This document shows positions 1 to 7,803 of a DNA stretch of 42,456 nucleotides, piece after piece (within the stretch, counting starts at the first letter, position 1; the number at the start of each line of letters is the position of its first letter). The stretch comes from Klebsiella pneumoniae (lineage in GTDB: Bacteria > Myxococcota_A > UBA796 > SXON01). The DNA lies in the NCBI GenBank assembly GCA_945862325.1, contig CAMAXZ010000036.1:1-42456 (forward strand). Direction: 5' to 3'. The position numbers were made by a program, and so were the translations under genes. The notes beneath the pieces were generated by a model. That model was not told where the DNA came from, searched no databases, and saw only the letters and a program-made list of their open reading frames with translations.

Positions 1-53
1 CGCCACCGAGGCCGGCGCTACCGAGGCCGGCGCCACCGAGGCCGGCGCCACCG
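1..53. repeat. 15-bp coding tandem repeat (APASV linker)
   Basis: Units of gccaccgaggccggc, about 3.5 copies with one gct/gcc variant, run off the left edge. On the minus strand they encode Ala-Pro-Ala-Ser-Val repeats in the kinase linker. The full copy number lies outside the window. Confidence 0.85.
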
Positions 54-1059
54 GCGCGAGGCTCGGCTGCGAGGCGTCGTGCGCGACGGGCGCGACGATC
101 GAGCGCGGCACGGCGCTGTCGACGCCCGGCGGCCGACTGGTCGGCGCGAGGGTCGGCTCCGCCCGCGGCGCGGGGTCGTCGAGGTCGATCATCGTGTCCC
201 CCGCGCGGACCGCGAGGTTCGACCATGGCTCTTGCCCGAGCAACACCCGCCGCAGGGTGGCGCAGTCCGGGATGCGGGCGTCCGGATCGAGGGTGAGCGC
301 GCCGAGCACCGCCGCCTCGAGGCGGGGCGGCAGGCCGCCGACCCGGTCACGAGGCGCGACGAACCGCCCCTGCGTCACTCGGTTGAACACCTCCAAGCTC
401 GAATCCCCCACGAACGCCCGGTGCCCGGTCGCCATCTCGTAGAGGATGCACCCCAGCGCGAACACGTCGGCGCGATGGTCGACGTGCTTCGCGCTCCGCA
501 CCTGCTCCGGGGCCATGTAGGCGGGGGTGCCCATCGGGCGACCGGTGCGCGATTGCACACCCTCGGGATCGTCCTCGCCGCCGACGACCTTGGCGAGCCC
601 GAAGTCGGTCACCCGCGGGTGCCAGACCCCGTGGCGGCGCTCCATGAGCACGTTCGCGGGCTTGAGGTCGCGGTGGACGACGCCGTGGGCGTGGGCGTGG
701 CCGACGCCGTCGAGGATCTCCAGGAACACACGTTCGCGCTCGTCTTCGCCGGAAGCATCCTCCGCGAGCCAACGATCGAGGTTGGGCCCGTCGACGTAGT
801 CCATGAGCAGGCCAGGGCCCCCGGCGAGGTCGAGCACGTCGCGCACCGCAACGATGTTCGGGTGGTTCAACCTCGATTGAACGCGCCCCTCCCGCAACAG
901 TCGCTCGCGGAGCTCCTCGCCGCTGAGCGTCAGCACCTTGAGCGCGAGGCGGGCGTCGAGCGTGCGGTGCCGCACGAGGTACACGCGCGCCATGCCGCCG
1001 CGGCCGAGCTCGGCCTCGACGACGTAGCGATCGACCTCGGTGCCGGGTGTGAGCAACAT
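1..1059 (-). CDS. Ser/Thr protein kinase, C-terminus cut by window edge
   Basis: Eukaryotic-type (Hanks) Ser/Thr protein kinase, expected to phosphorylate cytosolic partners in signalling. Reading from the ATG at 1059, the glycine loop LGRGGMARVY is near residues 18-27, the ATP lysine is K41 (LALKVL), the catalytic loop HRDLKPAN is at 129-136 and DFGLAK begins at D152; the APE segment reads GTPAYMAPEQV. After the kinase fold comes a Pro/Ala-rich linker that ends at the window edge in APASV repeats encoded by near-identical 15-bp units (1-53). Myxobacterial kinases usually continue past such a linker into a membrane helix and sensor or TPR region; that part is not visible. It is transcribed divergently from the radical SAM gene. 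No Shine-Dalgarno is seen, but TACGAT lies 8 nt before the ATG, suggesting a leaderless message. Confidence 0.93.
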   Translation of the reverse strand, partial: MLLTPGTEVDRYVVEAELGRGGMARVYLVRHRTLDARLALKVLTLSGEELRERLLREGRVQSRLNHPNIVAVRDVLDLAGGPGLLMDYVDGPNLDRWLAEDASGEDERERVFLEILDGVGHAHAHGVVHRDLKPANVLMERRHGVWHPRVTDFGLAKVVGGEDDPEGVQSRTGRPMGTPAYMAPEQVRSAKHVDHRADVFALGCILYEMATGHRAFVGDSSLEVFNRVTQGRFVAPRDRVGGLPPRLEAAVLGALTLDPDARIPDCATLRRVLLGQEPWSNLAVRAGDTMIDLDDPAPRAEPTLAPTSRPPGVDSAVPRSIVAPVAHDASQPSLAPVAPASVAPASVAPASVA

Positions 1060-1067
1060 CGGGCGCT

Positions 1068-1073
1068 ATCGTA
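1068..1073 (-). promoter_or_regulatory. Candidate -10 element of the kinase gene
   Basis: TACGAT on the minus strand ends 8 nt before the kinase ATG and no Shine-Dalgarno lies between them. It fits the leaderless arrangement seen at several other first genes in this window. No convincing -35 is visible. Confidence 0.35.
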
Positions 1074-1145
1074 CTGCACGATCTCTCCTCGCGCCCTGCG
1101 CGGGCGGGCGGCGACGGGCCCGGTACGCGGGGGGTGGAGGCCCCC

Positions 1146-2522
1146 ATGCGCGTGAAGCTCATCCTGCCGTCGCTGACCGAGTGCGACAGCCCCCACTTCC
1201 GGCCGGTGAAGTACAGCCTGTTCCCGCCGCTCGGCCTCGCGACGATCGCGGCGTTCTTCGGACCGGACGACGAAGTCGAGCTCGTCGACGAGCACGTCGT
1301 GCCGCTGCGGATCGACGACGCGCCGGACCTCGTCGGGATCGAGGTCTACATCACCAATGCGCGGCGCGCGTACGCCCTCGCCGACGCGTACCGCGCCCGA
1401 GGCACCCGCGTCGTCCTCGGCGGCCTGCACGTCAGCGCGCTGCCGGACGAGGCCGCTCCGCACGCCGATCACGTGTTCATCGGTCCCGCGGAGGAGAGCT
1501 TCCCGCGCTTCCTCCGCGACCTTCGGGCCGGGCGCGCCGCGCCCCGGTACACGTCGACGACGCGCACCCTGCACGGTTTGCCGCCGATCCGCCGCGATCT
1601 GATCCGTCGCGACCTCTACCTCGTCCCGAACTCCATCGTCGTGTCCCGCGGGTGTCCGCACCACTGCAACTTCTGCTACAAAGACGCCTTCTTCGAGGGT
1701 GGGCGGTCGTTCTACACGCAGCGTGTGGACGAGGCCCTCGCCGAGATCGAGCGCCTCCCCGGGCGGCACCTGTACTTCCTCGACGACCACCTGCTCGGCG
1801 ACCGGCGCTTCGCGGAGGGGCTGTTCTCGGGGATGATGGGGATGAACCGCTTGTTCCAGGGTGCGAGCACCGTCGACGCGGTGCTTCGGGGCGACACGAT
1901 CGAGCGCGCGGCCGCCGCCGGCCTGCGGAGCCTGTTCCTCGGATTCGAGACGCTGGACCCCGCCGCGCTCGCGGGGTCGAACAAGCTCCACAACGTCGGA
2001 CGCGACTACGACCGCGCGATTCGTCGCCTCGACGATCTCGGCGTGCTCGTGAACGGCAGCTTCGTGTTCGGGCTCGACGGCGACGGTCCGGACGTGTTCG
2101 ACCGGACCGTGGAGTGGGCGGTCACGCGCGGGCTCACCACCGCTACGTTCCACGTCGCGACGCCGTACCCAGGAACGGCGTTCTTCGAGCAGATCGTGCG
2201 AGAGGGCAGGTTGATCACCCGCGATTGGGATCGGTACGACACGCGCCAGGCGGTGTTCACGCCCCACGGGATGGACGTCAAGACGTTGGAGGCCGGATAC
2301 TGGCGTGCGTACCGGGACTTCTACGCGTGGCGCAACATCGGGCGCGCCGCGTCCGCCCACGGCGCGATCGACCGGTCGATCAAGCACCTCGCGTACAGCG
2401 GCGCGTGGAAGAAGCTCGAGCCGGTGTGGGACGCCGTGATCCGCTCGCGGCGGCTCGGGTCGATGCGTCCGATGCTCGAGGCGGTGCTCACCACTGTCCC
2501 TCGGCTCGAACCGGCGGCATAG
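1146..2522 (+). CDS. B12-binding-domain radical SAM protein
   Basis: Predicted cobalamin-dependent radical SAM enzyme, 458 aa. An N-terminal B12-binding-like Rossmann domain (about residues 1-130, with GGLHVSALPDEA near 92-103) precedes the radical SAM core, whose 4Fe-4S motif is C170-x3-C174-x2-C177 (CPHHCNFC). The C-terminal segment around WDRYDTRQAVFTPHGM resembles the C-terminal region of BchE/HpnP/HpnR-type proteins. Family members methylate or rearrange unactivated carbons, but the substrate cannot be read from sequence. The ATG at 1146 is chosen because GGTGGAGG lies 5 nt upstream; an in-frame GTG at 1134 would lack a ribosome site. The gene stands alone, divergent from the kinase. Cobyrinate diamide synthase, also in this window, indicates that the cell makes or modifies corrinoids. 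Confidence 0.88.
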   Translation: MRVKLILPSLTECDSPHFRPVKYSLFPPLGLATIAAFFGPDDEVELVDEHVVPLRIDDAPDLVGIEVYITNARRAYALADAYRARGTRVVLGGLHVSALPDEAAPHADHVFIGPAEESFPRFLRDLRAGRAAPRYTSTTRTLHGLPPIRRDLIRRDLYLVPNSIVVSRGCPHHCNFCYKDAFFEGGRSFYTQRVDEALAEIERLPGRHLYFLDDHLLGDRRFAEGLFSGMMGMNRLFQGASTVDAVLRGDTIERAAAAGLRSLFLGFETLDPAALAGSNKLHNVGRDYDRAIRRLDDLGVLVNGSFVFGLDGDGPDVFDRTVEWAVTRGLTTATFHVATPYPGTAFFEQIVREGRLITRDWDRYDTRQAVFTPHGMDVKTLEAGYWRAYRDFYAWRNIGRAASAHGAIDRSIKHLAYSGAWKKLEPVWDAVIRSRRLGSMRPMLEAVLTTVPRLEPAA

Positions 2523-2578
2523 GCGTTCCCACGGCGCGCGCGGGTCCGGTCGTCAACAGCCCGGGAGGGGGGACTTCG

Positions 2579-2770
2579 TCAATCGCCACGCGGGCCACAG
2601 GAACGTCTGCGCCGGGTGACCTCGACCACTCGCCAGCCGTCGGCACACCGAAACTCGGCGGCGTCGACGAGCACGCCGCGTCCGACCTCGGGGAGCCGCA
2701 CCGATCGGGAGCTCGCCGCGGCCGTCGGCTCTCGACTCGTGGCGCACGCGAGGAGGGGGAGCGCGATCAT
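2579..2770 (-). CDS. Small putative lipoprotein (63 aa), operon gene 4
   Basis: Short protein beginning MIALPLLACATS, a minimal lipoprotein signal with lipobox LLAC, followed by about 50 polar, Arg-rich residues. Its ATG overlaps the stop of the preceding gene (ATGA at 2767-2770), which is the main reason to believe it is real. It closes a four-gene leftward operon starting at 4804. No family recognised. If exported, it would be a very small outer-membrane or periplasmic lipoprotein. Confidence 0.5.
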   Translation of the reverse strand: MIALPLLACATSREPTAAASSRSVRLPEVGRGVLVDAAEFRCADGWRVVEVTRRRRSCGPRGD

Positions 2771-3294
2771 GGGGCGGCTCCTTGGCCGACCTCGGAGTCG
2801 ACGACCGGCTCCACGAGCTCCGCACAGTGTAGCGCGTGTGTTGGCTTCGGCCCCGGATAGATCTCCGTACAGGAATGCCGGACGTACCGCATGAACGCGT
2901 AGCCGTGTTCGGTCAGCTCCGCCGGCTCGATCGGCTCCAGCGTGCAGCCGCAGCCGTACTCGCCGCGTACCGCCCCAGAGATCTTCGTCCCGCCCACGAC
3001 GATCTTCGGGCTCGTGACGCCGCGGAGACAGAAGTATTCATCCCCAGGTTGTGGACGCCGTTGAACCTCGAGCAACCACCAGTAACGGCCGTCACCGCCT
3101 TTGCCACGAAAGCAGCGTCCTTCGGCGCCTATCAGCACCCCCTCCTCGGCGCGTTCGGTCGCCTTCGACGGAATCAAGTAGTCTACCCACGCAACTTCCG
3201 CGTCCGGGTCTGGGGCGGGCACGTGGTGCACGACGAAGGGCAGGCGGTGCGCGCAAGCCAGGTAGAAAAGGATGGACGCGGACACGAGCATCAT
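2767..3294 (-). CDS. Putative lipoprotein of unknown function, operon gene 3
   Basis: 175 aa. The N-terminus MMLVSASILFYLACAH is a hydrophobic stretch ending in a LAC lipobox, so export and lipidation are predicted. The mature part contains several cysteines (GCGC, CFRG, YFCL, HSC, LHC) and a GRYWWLLEVQRRP segment. No family recognised. It overlaps its upstream neighbour by ATGA (3291-3294) and its downstream neighbour by ATGA (2767-2770), so the genes are translationally coupled. The coding sequence looks less GC-biased than the flanking genes, which hints at acquisition by transfer. Confidence 0.65.
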   Translation of the reverse strand: MMLVSASILFYLACAHRLPFVVHHVPAPDPDAEVAWVDYLIPSKATERAEEGVLIGAEGRCFRGKGGDGRYWWLLEVQRRPQPGDEYFCLRGVTSPKIVVGGTKISGAVRGEYGCGCTLEPIEPAELTEHGYAFMRYVRHSCTEIYPGPKPTHALHCAELVEPVVDSEVGQGAAP

Positions 3295-4055
3295 GGGACC
3301 TCATCGCATGGCACACACTCCGCGTGGAGCTTGCAACCGGTCCCCGCGTCGTCCAGACGTATGCAATTCGCGGCGCAATAGTTGGGGTTGACTTTGCTGC
3401 TACACCACGCCTCACAGGCTTCCCATTCGGGAGTCCCGCGGGGGTACTGCTGGTAACAGCGGACGTCGGGGTACTCGGTGGCAGCGACATCCTCGATCTT
3501 GTAGGAGTCACAGACCGGGTACCAAGCGTAGCTGACGGAATCCACGTCTTCGCCCACTATTTCGTCGTCACAGTACCAGGTATACCTGCACACACACGTC
3601 CAGCCGAAGCGCGCGAATCCGGGCTTGCACCGCACCTTCACCGACAGGCATGGCGCGCCGACGCTGTTGAGCCTCGCGTCCTCGAACTTCTCCACACAAG
3701 TGCACCTTCGGCTCAGCAGCGACATCTGCAGCTGTTCCGACATCTCCGATGCATCATCTGCCGCCAGCGAGACCGTGGCGCTTCGCCGCTTCGCGTCCCT
3801 CGACCAACCGAGTGCGCTGCCTCCCGCCCATTGGACGTCCCCACGACGGGACACGTTCTCGAGACCAAACGCCCGCTCCCCCCGTCGCCGCGCCTCCTCC
3901 CGCCGCGGCGACGTCGCCGTCGCGACGCCCCCGGCAAAACGACGCTCCGACGCGCGTTGCGCCAGCGCGCTCCGCGCCTCCTGCTGCATCGCGCCCAGCG
4001 CGGAGAGCACCACGCTGCGCGCCTCGGGCGGCATCGGTCGGGGGGCGGCGTTCAT
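3291..4055 (-). CDS. Cys-rich hypothetical protein, operon gene 2
   Basis: 254 aa, unrecognised. The N-terminal third (MNAAPRPMPPEARSVVLSAL onward) is Ala/Arg-rich, probably helical, and shows no signal peptide. The C-terminal half holds 16 cysteines in close pairs (RCTC, WTCVCR, EACEAWC, CVPC), a density typical of disulfide-bonded extracytoplasmic or metal-binding domains. A Cys-rich domain without a Sec signal is odd; it may use another export route or be attached to the operon's lipoproteins. The frame opens much further upstream, but the ATG at 4055 lies 2 bp past the upstream stop, so that start is preferred. It is ATGA-coupled to the next gene. Confidence 0.65.
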   Translation of the reverse strand: MNAAPRPMPPEARSVVLSALGAMQQEARSALAQRASERRFAGGVATATSPRREEARRRGERAFGLENVSRRGDVQWAGGSALGWSRDAKRRSATVSLAADDASEMSEQLQMSLLSRRCTCVEKFEDARLNSVGAPCLSVKVRCKPGFARFGWTCVCRYTWYCDDEIVGEDVDSVSYAWYPVCDSYKIEDVAATEYPDVRCYQQYPRGTPEWEACEAWCSSKVNPNYCAANCIRLDDAGTGCKLHAECVPCDEVP

Positions 4056-4057
4056 GG

Positions 4058-4804
4058 CTACTTCCGGACCGCGACGGTGACCGCGACGTACGCCTCGGCC
4101 GCGCTGCCGTTGTTGCTCCGGACCTGAAGCCCCGGCTGGAACCACATGTCCGCGCCCAGAGTGGGCACGAGGTCGCCCGTGTTGCTCTCGCCCGCACCGT
4201 GCCACGCGTCGATGGTGGTGTCCCAGCTCGTCGGCGCCTCCTTCGTGGTGCTCGCCTTGCGGAACACCAGCCGCGCTTCCGCGTTGCCCGTGGAGCTGTT
4301 GATCAGCCACGCCATCCGAACCTTGGACACCGCGATCGCCGGGATCCACCCGCCCACCGGAACGATGTGCCCCCCCGTCGAGCTGCTGGTGAACGTGTCC
4401 GCGTACGTCGCGACCACCTGCCCGCAGCTCACGTAGGAGAGATCCAGGCTGAAGTCCGCCTCGTTCGGCGTCGACACCCCCGCCGCGAGGTTGATGTTCA
4501 CGCCGAAGCGGGCGTACATCACGCTGCCGGTCGACAGAGAGAGCTCGCCCGTCGCGCGGTCCACGCCGCCCGTCTGCTTCACGTCGAGCAGCGCCATCGC
4601 CCCCGGCGCGTCGACCCGCACCGCCGCCGTCTGCCAGCACAGCTGCCACTCCAGGCTGCCGCCCGCGTTCTTCGCGCGAAGGGCCGCGCGGATCTTGTCC
4701 AGCCCGACCGCGGACATCCAAGGGGTGAGCCATACCACCGTCGGCGTTGTCGAGTACGCCACGAGGTGGGTGGAGACGGTCGGGATCGCTTCGCCGCAAG
4801 ACAT
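4058..4804 (-). CDS. Hypothetical beta-rich protein, operon gene 1
   Basis: 248 aa, no family recognised. The sequence alternates short hydrophobic and Ser/Thr/Gly stretches (for example VMYARFGVNINLAAGV, TYADTFTSSSTGGHIVPVGGWIP), suggesting an all-beta fold. There is no signal peptide. It ends in AYVAVTVAVRK. The ATG at 4804 has GGAG 6 nt upstream and follows an unusual 14-bp tandem repeat in its leader. It heads a tight operon with the Cys-rich protein (2-bp gap) and two small lipoproteins. The recurrent WQ/WH/WF segments and the absence of catalytic motifs fit a structural or binding role; this is inference only. Confidence 0.65.
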   Translation of the reverse strand: MSCGEAIPTVSTHLVAYSTTPTVVWLTPWMSAVGLDKIRAALRAKNAGGSLEWQLCWQTAAVRVDAPGAMALLDVKQTGGVDRATGELSLSTGSVMYARFGVNINLAAGVSTPNEADFSLDLSYVSCGQVVATYADTFTSSSTGGHIVPVGGWIPAIAVSKVRMAWLINSSTGNAEARLVFRKASTTKEAPTSWDTTIDAWHGAGESNTGDLVPTLGADMWFQPGLQVRSNNGSAAEAYVAVTVAVRK

Positions 4805-4812
4805 GGTGAACT

Positions 4813-4864
4813 CCGGGGATGAGCCCCCGGGGATGAGCCCCCGGGGATGAGCCCCCGGGGATGA
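4813..4864. repeat. 14-bp tandem repeat in operon leader
   Basis: Three exact copies of ccggggatgagccc (4813-4826, 4827-4840, 4841-4854) plus a 10-bp partial copy (4855-4864). The array sits just upstream of the GGAG ribosome site for the gene starting at 4804. In the transcript each unit can pair GGGG with the next CCCC around GCTCAT, giving a row of small hairpins. A run of six T follows on the minus strand's 5' side. Confidence 0.95.
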
Positions 4865-5240
4865 AAAAACCTACCCCGACTTCACTCCGGGATGCAAGAG
4901 TTTTGTTGAGATGTTCTGCGCGACCGCTGTGTCCACCACTTACGACGCGCACGTCCACGATCCGCGCCACGACGCGCTCGACGATCCGGGACGTCGACGA
5001 CATTTTGGCGTTGCACCGATACGATCGACGAACGAATGGTTGTGGCGGATTCGCGGCGTTCGTCCGTGCCGCGCACGACTCTCTCGGACGCGAAGGCTCG
5101 GCTCTCGGAGGGAGTACCCGGCGTCCGGCGACGAATCCATGATCACGGTCGACGGCCCCCGCTCGCCGCGCCTCGCCGAGGGCGCGGGCTACCGGGCGTT
5201 GGGGGCGTGCCCGGCCCCGACCGGCCGCGGGCCACGGACC
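4865..5240. other. Gene-free interval between two leftward operons
   Basis: About 375 bp with no convincing gene in any frame. Short open frames exist on both strands but lack ribosome sites and recognisable composition. The half next to the repeat is less GC-rich than the rest of the window (for example around 4890-4930) and probably holds the promoter of the 4804 operon; TTGCAT and TAGGTT, 18 nt apart on the minus strand, are a weak candidate. The half near 5147-5240 is very GC-rich and is the 3' flank of the leucine-rich-repeat gene; no clear hairpin terminator is seen. Confidence 0.6.
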
Positions 5241-6506
5241 TCACCTGCACGCAGCGTTGTCCGAGGTGTTCACCGTCCCAGAATAGCCATCGGCTTGGAG
5301 GCGCATCACCAGGGCGTCGACGTCGCTCTGGCACAGCTGGGGATGGGAGTGCACGTCGAGTGCACCACCGAGGGAGGTGATGGCGGACAGCCCGTCCACG
5401 TTCGTCAGCCCCGCGTTGCCGTAGAGGTAGAGGCCATCGCCGATTGACGAGAGGGCGGAGAACCCATCCAGGTCCGTCAGCGCAGCGTTGGCCTCGACGT
5501 GGAGAGTGCCGCGAATCGCCGCCAGAGCGGACAGCCCGTCCACGTTCGTCAGCGTTTCGTTGGAATGAATCATGAGGTAGTCGCCGACGGACGAAACGGC
5601 GGAGAGCCCGTCCACGTTCGCGAGCGCGGGATTGCCCGCGACGAGGAGCGCGCCAACGGAGGTCAGGGCGGAGAAACCCAGGCTCGTCAACGAGTCGTTA
5701 CCAATGACCTGGATCACGTCGGCGACCGCGACAGAGGAGAGCCCCAGGCTCGTTAGCGATGCGTTGTCTCCGATCAGGAGTGGCGAGTCGACGGCGGAGA
5801 CGGCGGAGAGCCCGTGCAGGTTCGTCAACGCGGAGTTGCCGAAGATGAAGATGCCGCCGCCAATCGAGGAGACGGCGGAGAGCCCATCCACGTTCGTCAG
5901 CGAGGCGTTGTCGCCGATGGAAATGCCTTGGCCAATCGAGGAGACCGCGGAGAGCCCATCCAGGTTCGTCAGCGAGGCGTTGTCGAAGATGAAGAGCTCG
6001 CCGCCAATGCTGGATAGGGCGGAGAGCCCATCCAGGTTCGTCAGCGAGGCGTTGTCCTCGATGAACAGATGGCCGCCAATGCTGGATAGGGCGGAGAGCC
6101 CGTCCAGGTTCGTCAGCGAGGCGTGTTCGACGATGACGATGCCACCCACGGAGGAAAGGCACCGCAGGCTGTCCACATCCGCCTGGCTGGCCCAGCTCAG
6201 GTGCAGCGAGCCGAGGATGGCGCGCGTCGGGTAACCGGTGCAAAAGCTCGAGAAGCCGCCGTCGAGGTCGCCGGGGTACGTACCGGGTTCGAACCAGACG
6301 AGGGGGTCCGTGTCGTCGGAGTCGTCGTTGTTCGCCACCACGCCCGCGCCTTCTGCACACGCGCGTACCGGCGCCGATGCGTCCCCGTAGCCATCGCCGT
6401 CGGCGTCCGCGTAAAGCGCGCGATCGTCACAGAGCTTCGCCGGGTCCGCGTCCGTGTCCGATCCGGAGCATGCAAGAAGGAGCAACGAAGAGAGCAACCG
6501 CAACAC
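5241..6506 (-). CDS. Leucine-rich-repeat lipoprotein
   Basis: 421 aa. The GTG at 6506 follows GGAGG by 4 nt and gives a clean lipoprotein signal (MLRLLSSLLLLAC); the longer open frame upstream would lack this. An Asp-rich calcium-type motif (YADADGDGYGD, about 32-42) precedes eleven repeats of 24 residues (two of 22) over residues 129-388, with consensus ASLTNLDGLSALSSIGGxLxI, similar to the bacterial LRR or receptor-L-like repeats common in Myxococcota surface proteins. A short tail with two cysteines (LCQSDV and the final CR) follows. Likely a surface-exposed binding or adhesion lipoprotein. It is the last gene of the leftward operon behind the OmpA-like protein (61-bp gap). Confidence 0.82.
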   Translation of the reverse strand: MLRLLSSLLLLACSGSDTDADPAKLCDDRALYADADGDGYGDASAPVRACAEGAGVVANNDDSDDTDPLVWFEPGTYPGDLDGGFSSFCTGYPTRAILGSLHLSWASQADVDSLRCLSSVGGIVIVEHASLTNLDGLSALSSIGGHLFIEDNASLTNLDGLSALSSIGGELFIFDNASLTNLDGLSAVSSIGQGISIGDNASLTNVDGLSAVSSIGGGIFIFGNSALTNLHGLSAVSAVDSPLLIGDNASLTSLGLSSVAVADVIQVIGNDSLTSLGFSALTSVGALLVAGNPALANVDGLSAVSSVGDYLMIHSNETLTNVDGLSALAAIRGTLHVEANAALTDLDGFSALSSIGDGLYLYGNAGLTNVDGLSAITSLGGALDVHSHPQLCQSDVDALVMRLQADGYSGTVNTSDNAACR

Positions 6507-6567
6507 CGCGCCTCCGATGGGTGCGATCCGGGTAACCGACCCGTGCGTCACCCCAAGGGATCGCCCC

Positions 6568-7803
6568 TCAGAACGGCACGACGACCACGTCGAGCCGCAC
6601 GCCCGGGTCGCCCTCCTCACCAATCGGGACGAGCCGATCGGCGCGGACACCGCCCGCGACGAGGGCCGCCGCGAACGTGGCGGCGCGCTCGGTCGCGAGC
6701 GCGACGTCGGGCTCGGTCACCTTCACCGTGACGCGGACCTCGGGGTAGGTGACCAGCACGTCGGCGAGGACCTCGGCCGCGTCCTGCCCGCGCTCCGTCA
6801 ACACTCCGTCCCTGAACTTCACCTTCGGCTGCGGACCCGTGAAGCGGAGCAGGACCGGCGGCAGGGTGTCGGGCACGCCGTCGTTGTCCTCCCAGCCGTT
6901 CAGGGTCTCCGGGTCGTTCGGGGCGAGATCGAACCGGTCGCCGACGCCGTCGCCGTCGTTGTCGGGCTCGGGACAGCCGTCGCCGTCTTCGTAGCCGTCG
7001 GGATCTTCCGGGGTGCGGCGGCAGAGATCGACCGTGTCGGGCACGCCGTCGCCGTCGTCGTCGGGGTCCGGGCACCCGTCGCCGTCCTCGAATGCGTCGA
7101 GGTCCTCCGGGACGTTGTTGCACGCGTCGCGCGCGTCGGTCAGCCCGTCGTTGTCGTTGTCGGGCTCGGGGCAGCCGTCGGCGTCGAGGAAACCGTCACG
7201 GTCCTCCGCCACGCGCGGGCAGGCGTCGAGCGCGTCGGGAATGCCGTCGCGATCGTCGTCCACGTCGGGGCATCCGTCGTCATCCTCGAAGCCATCGACG
7301 TCCTCGGACACGGCGACACATCGGTCGAGACGGTCGGTGACCCCGTCGCGGTCGCCGTCGTAGCGGCGCGCGGAGTGGACCATCAGGCCGGCCGTGAACA
7401 CCAGGGCGCTCTCGGCGCCGCCCCTCGCCGGGCGCACGCGCGCGCGCGCGTCGATCCGGGCGTCGAGAGAGGGGAACAGGCCGACGTCGAGGCCGGCGCC
7501 GAGGTCCGTGGCCACGCCGAGGCCGTCCCAGCCGACCCCGGCCGCGAGCCGGGGGACGACGTCCCCGCTCGGGCTCCCGATGAACCAGGCGAGCTCGCCC
7601 CGCCCGATCGCGCCGCCGCGCGCCGCCCCCGCCCACAGCTCCACGGCCCACGTCGCCGCGGGTCGGGCGCGGACGAGGACCTCGTAGGCGCTGTACGCCG
7701 GATCGGCCGCCTCGCCTTGCGGCGCGACGGGGCCGACCGAGGCGCCCACGCCGATCTCGACGGGGGCCGCGACGGCGAAGGCGCACAGGGCGAGGACGCT
7801 CAC
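6568..7803 (-). CDS. OmpA-family protein with TSP3 calcium-binding repeats
   Basis: About 411 aa. A short signal peptide (SVLALCAFAVAAP) leads into a roughly 140-residue region that may be a small beta-barrel, then at least five thrombospondin type-3-like repeats rich in DxDxDG and GCPD/GCPEPDNDGDG, then a C-terminal OmpA-like domain (VKFRDGVLTERGQDAAEVLADVL to the end). Family role: outer-membrane protein tethered to peptidoglycan. The C-terminal domain is degenerate: the Arg of the usual LSxxRA motif survives (ATERAATF), but the Asp/Asn partner region that normally grips diaminopimelate reads VTEPDVAL. The GTG at 7803 overlaps the CPBP stop (GTGA); the GTG at 7809 is an equally possible start. 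Confidence 0.85.
   Translation of the reverse strand: MSVLALCAFAVAAPVEIGVGASVGPVAPQGEAADPAYSAYEVLVRARPAATWAVELWAGAARGGAIGRGELAWFIGSPSGDVVPRLAAGVGWDGLGVATDLGAGLDVGLFPSLDARIDARARVRPARGGAESALVFTAGLMVHSARRYDGDRDGVTDRLDRCVAVSEDVDGFEDDDGCPDVDDDRDGIPDALDACPRVAEDRDGFLDADGCPEPDNDNDGLTDARDACNNVPEDLDAFEDGDGCPDPDDDGDGVPDTVDLCRRTPEDPDGYEDGDGCPEPDNDGDGVGDRFDLAPNDPETLNGWEDNDGVPDTLPPVLLRFTGPQPKVKFRDGVLTERGQDAAEVLADVLVTYPEVRVTVKVTEPDVALATERAATFAAALVAGGVRADRLVPIGEEGDPGVRLDVVVVPF

Noticed and set aside
1040..2860. 606-aa open frame on the plus strand
   Set aside because: It is the out-of-frame shadow of the radical SAM gene: Arg/Pro/Ala-rich with no family pattern, a normal result of extreme GC content.
3044..3062. 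DnaA-box-like TTGTGGAC
   Set aside because: A single poor match within a coding region and with no AT-rich stretch or cluster; not evidence for an origin.
4861..5142. Plus-strand frame beginning MKKPTPTS
   Set aside because: No ribosome site, starts inside the tandem repeat, composition not protein-like; treated as intergenic.
7436..7450. Alternating CG run (possible Z-DNA)
   Set aside because: It is in-frame coding sequence for Arg/Ala in the OmpA-like gene and expected in such GC-rich DNA.
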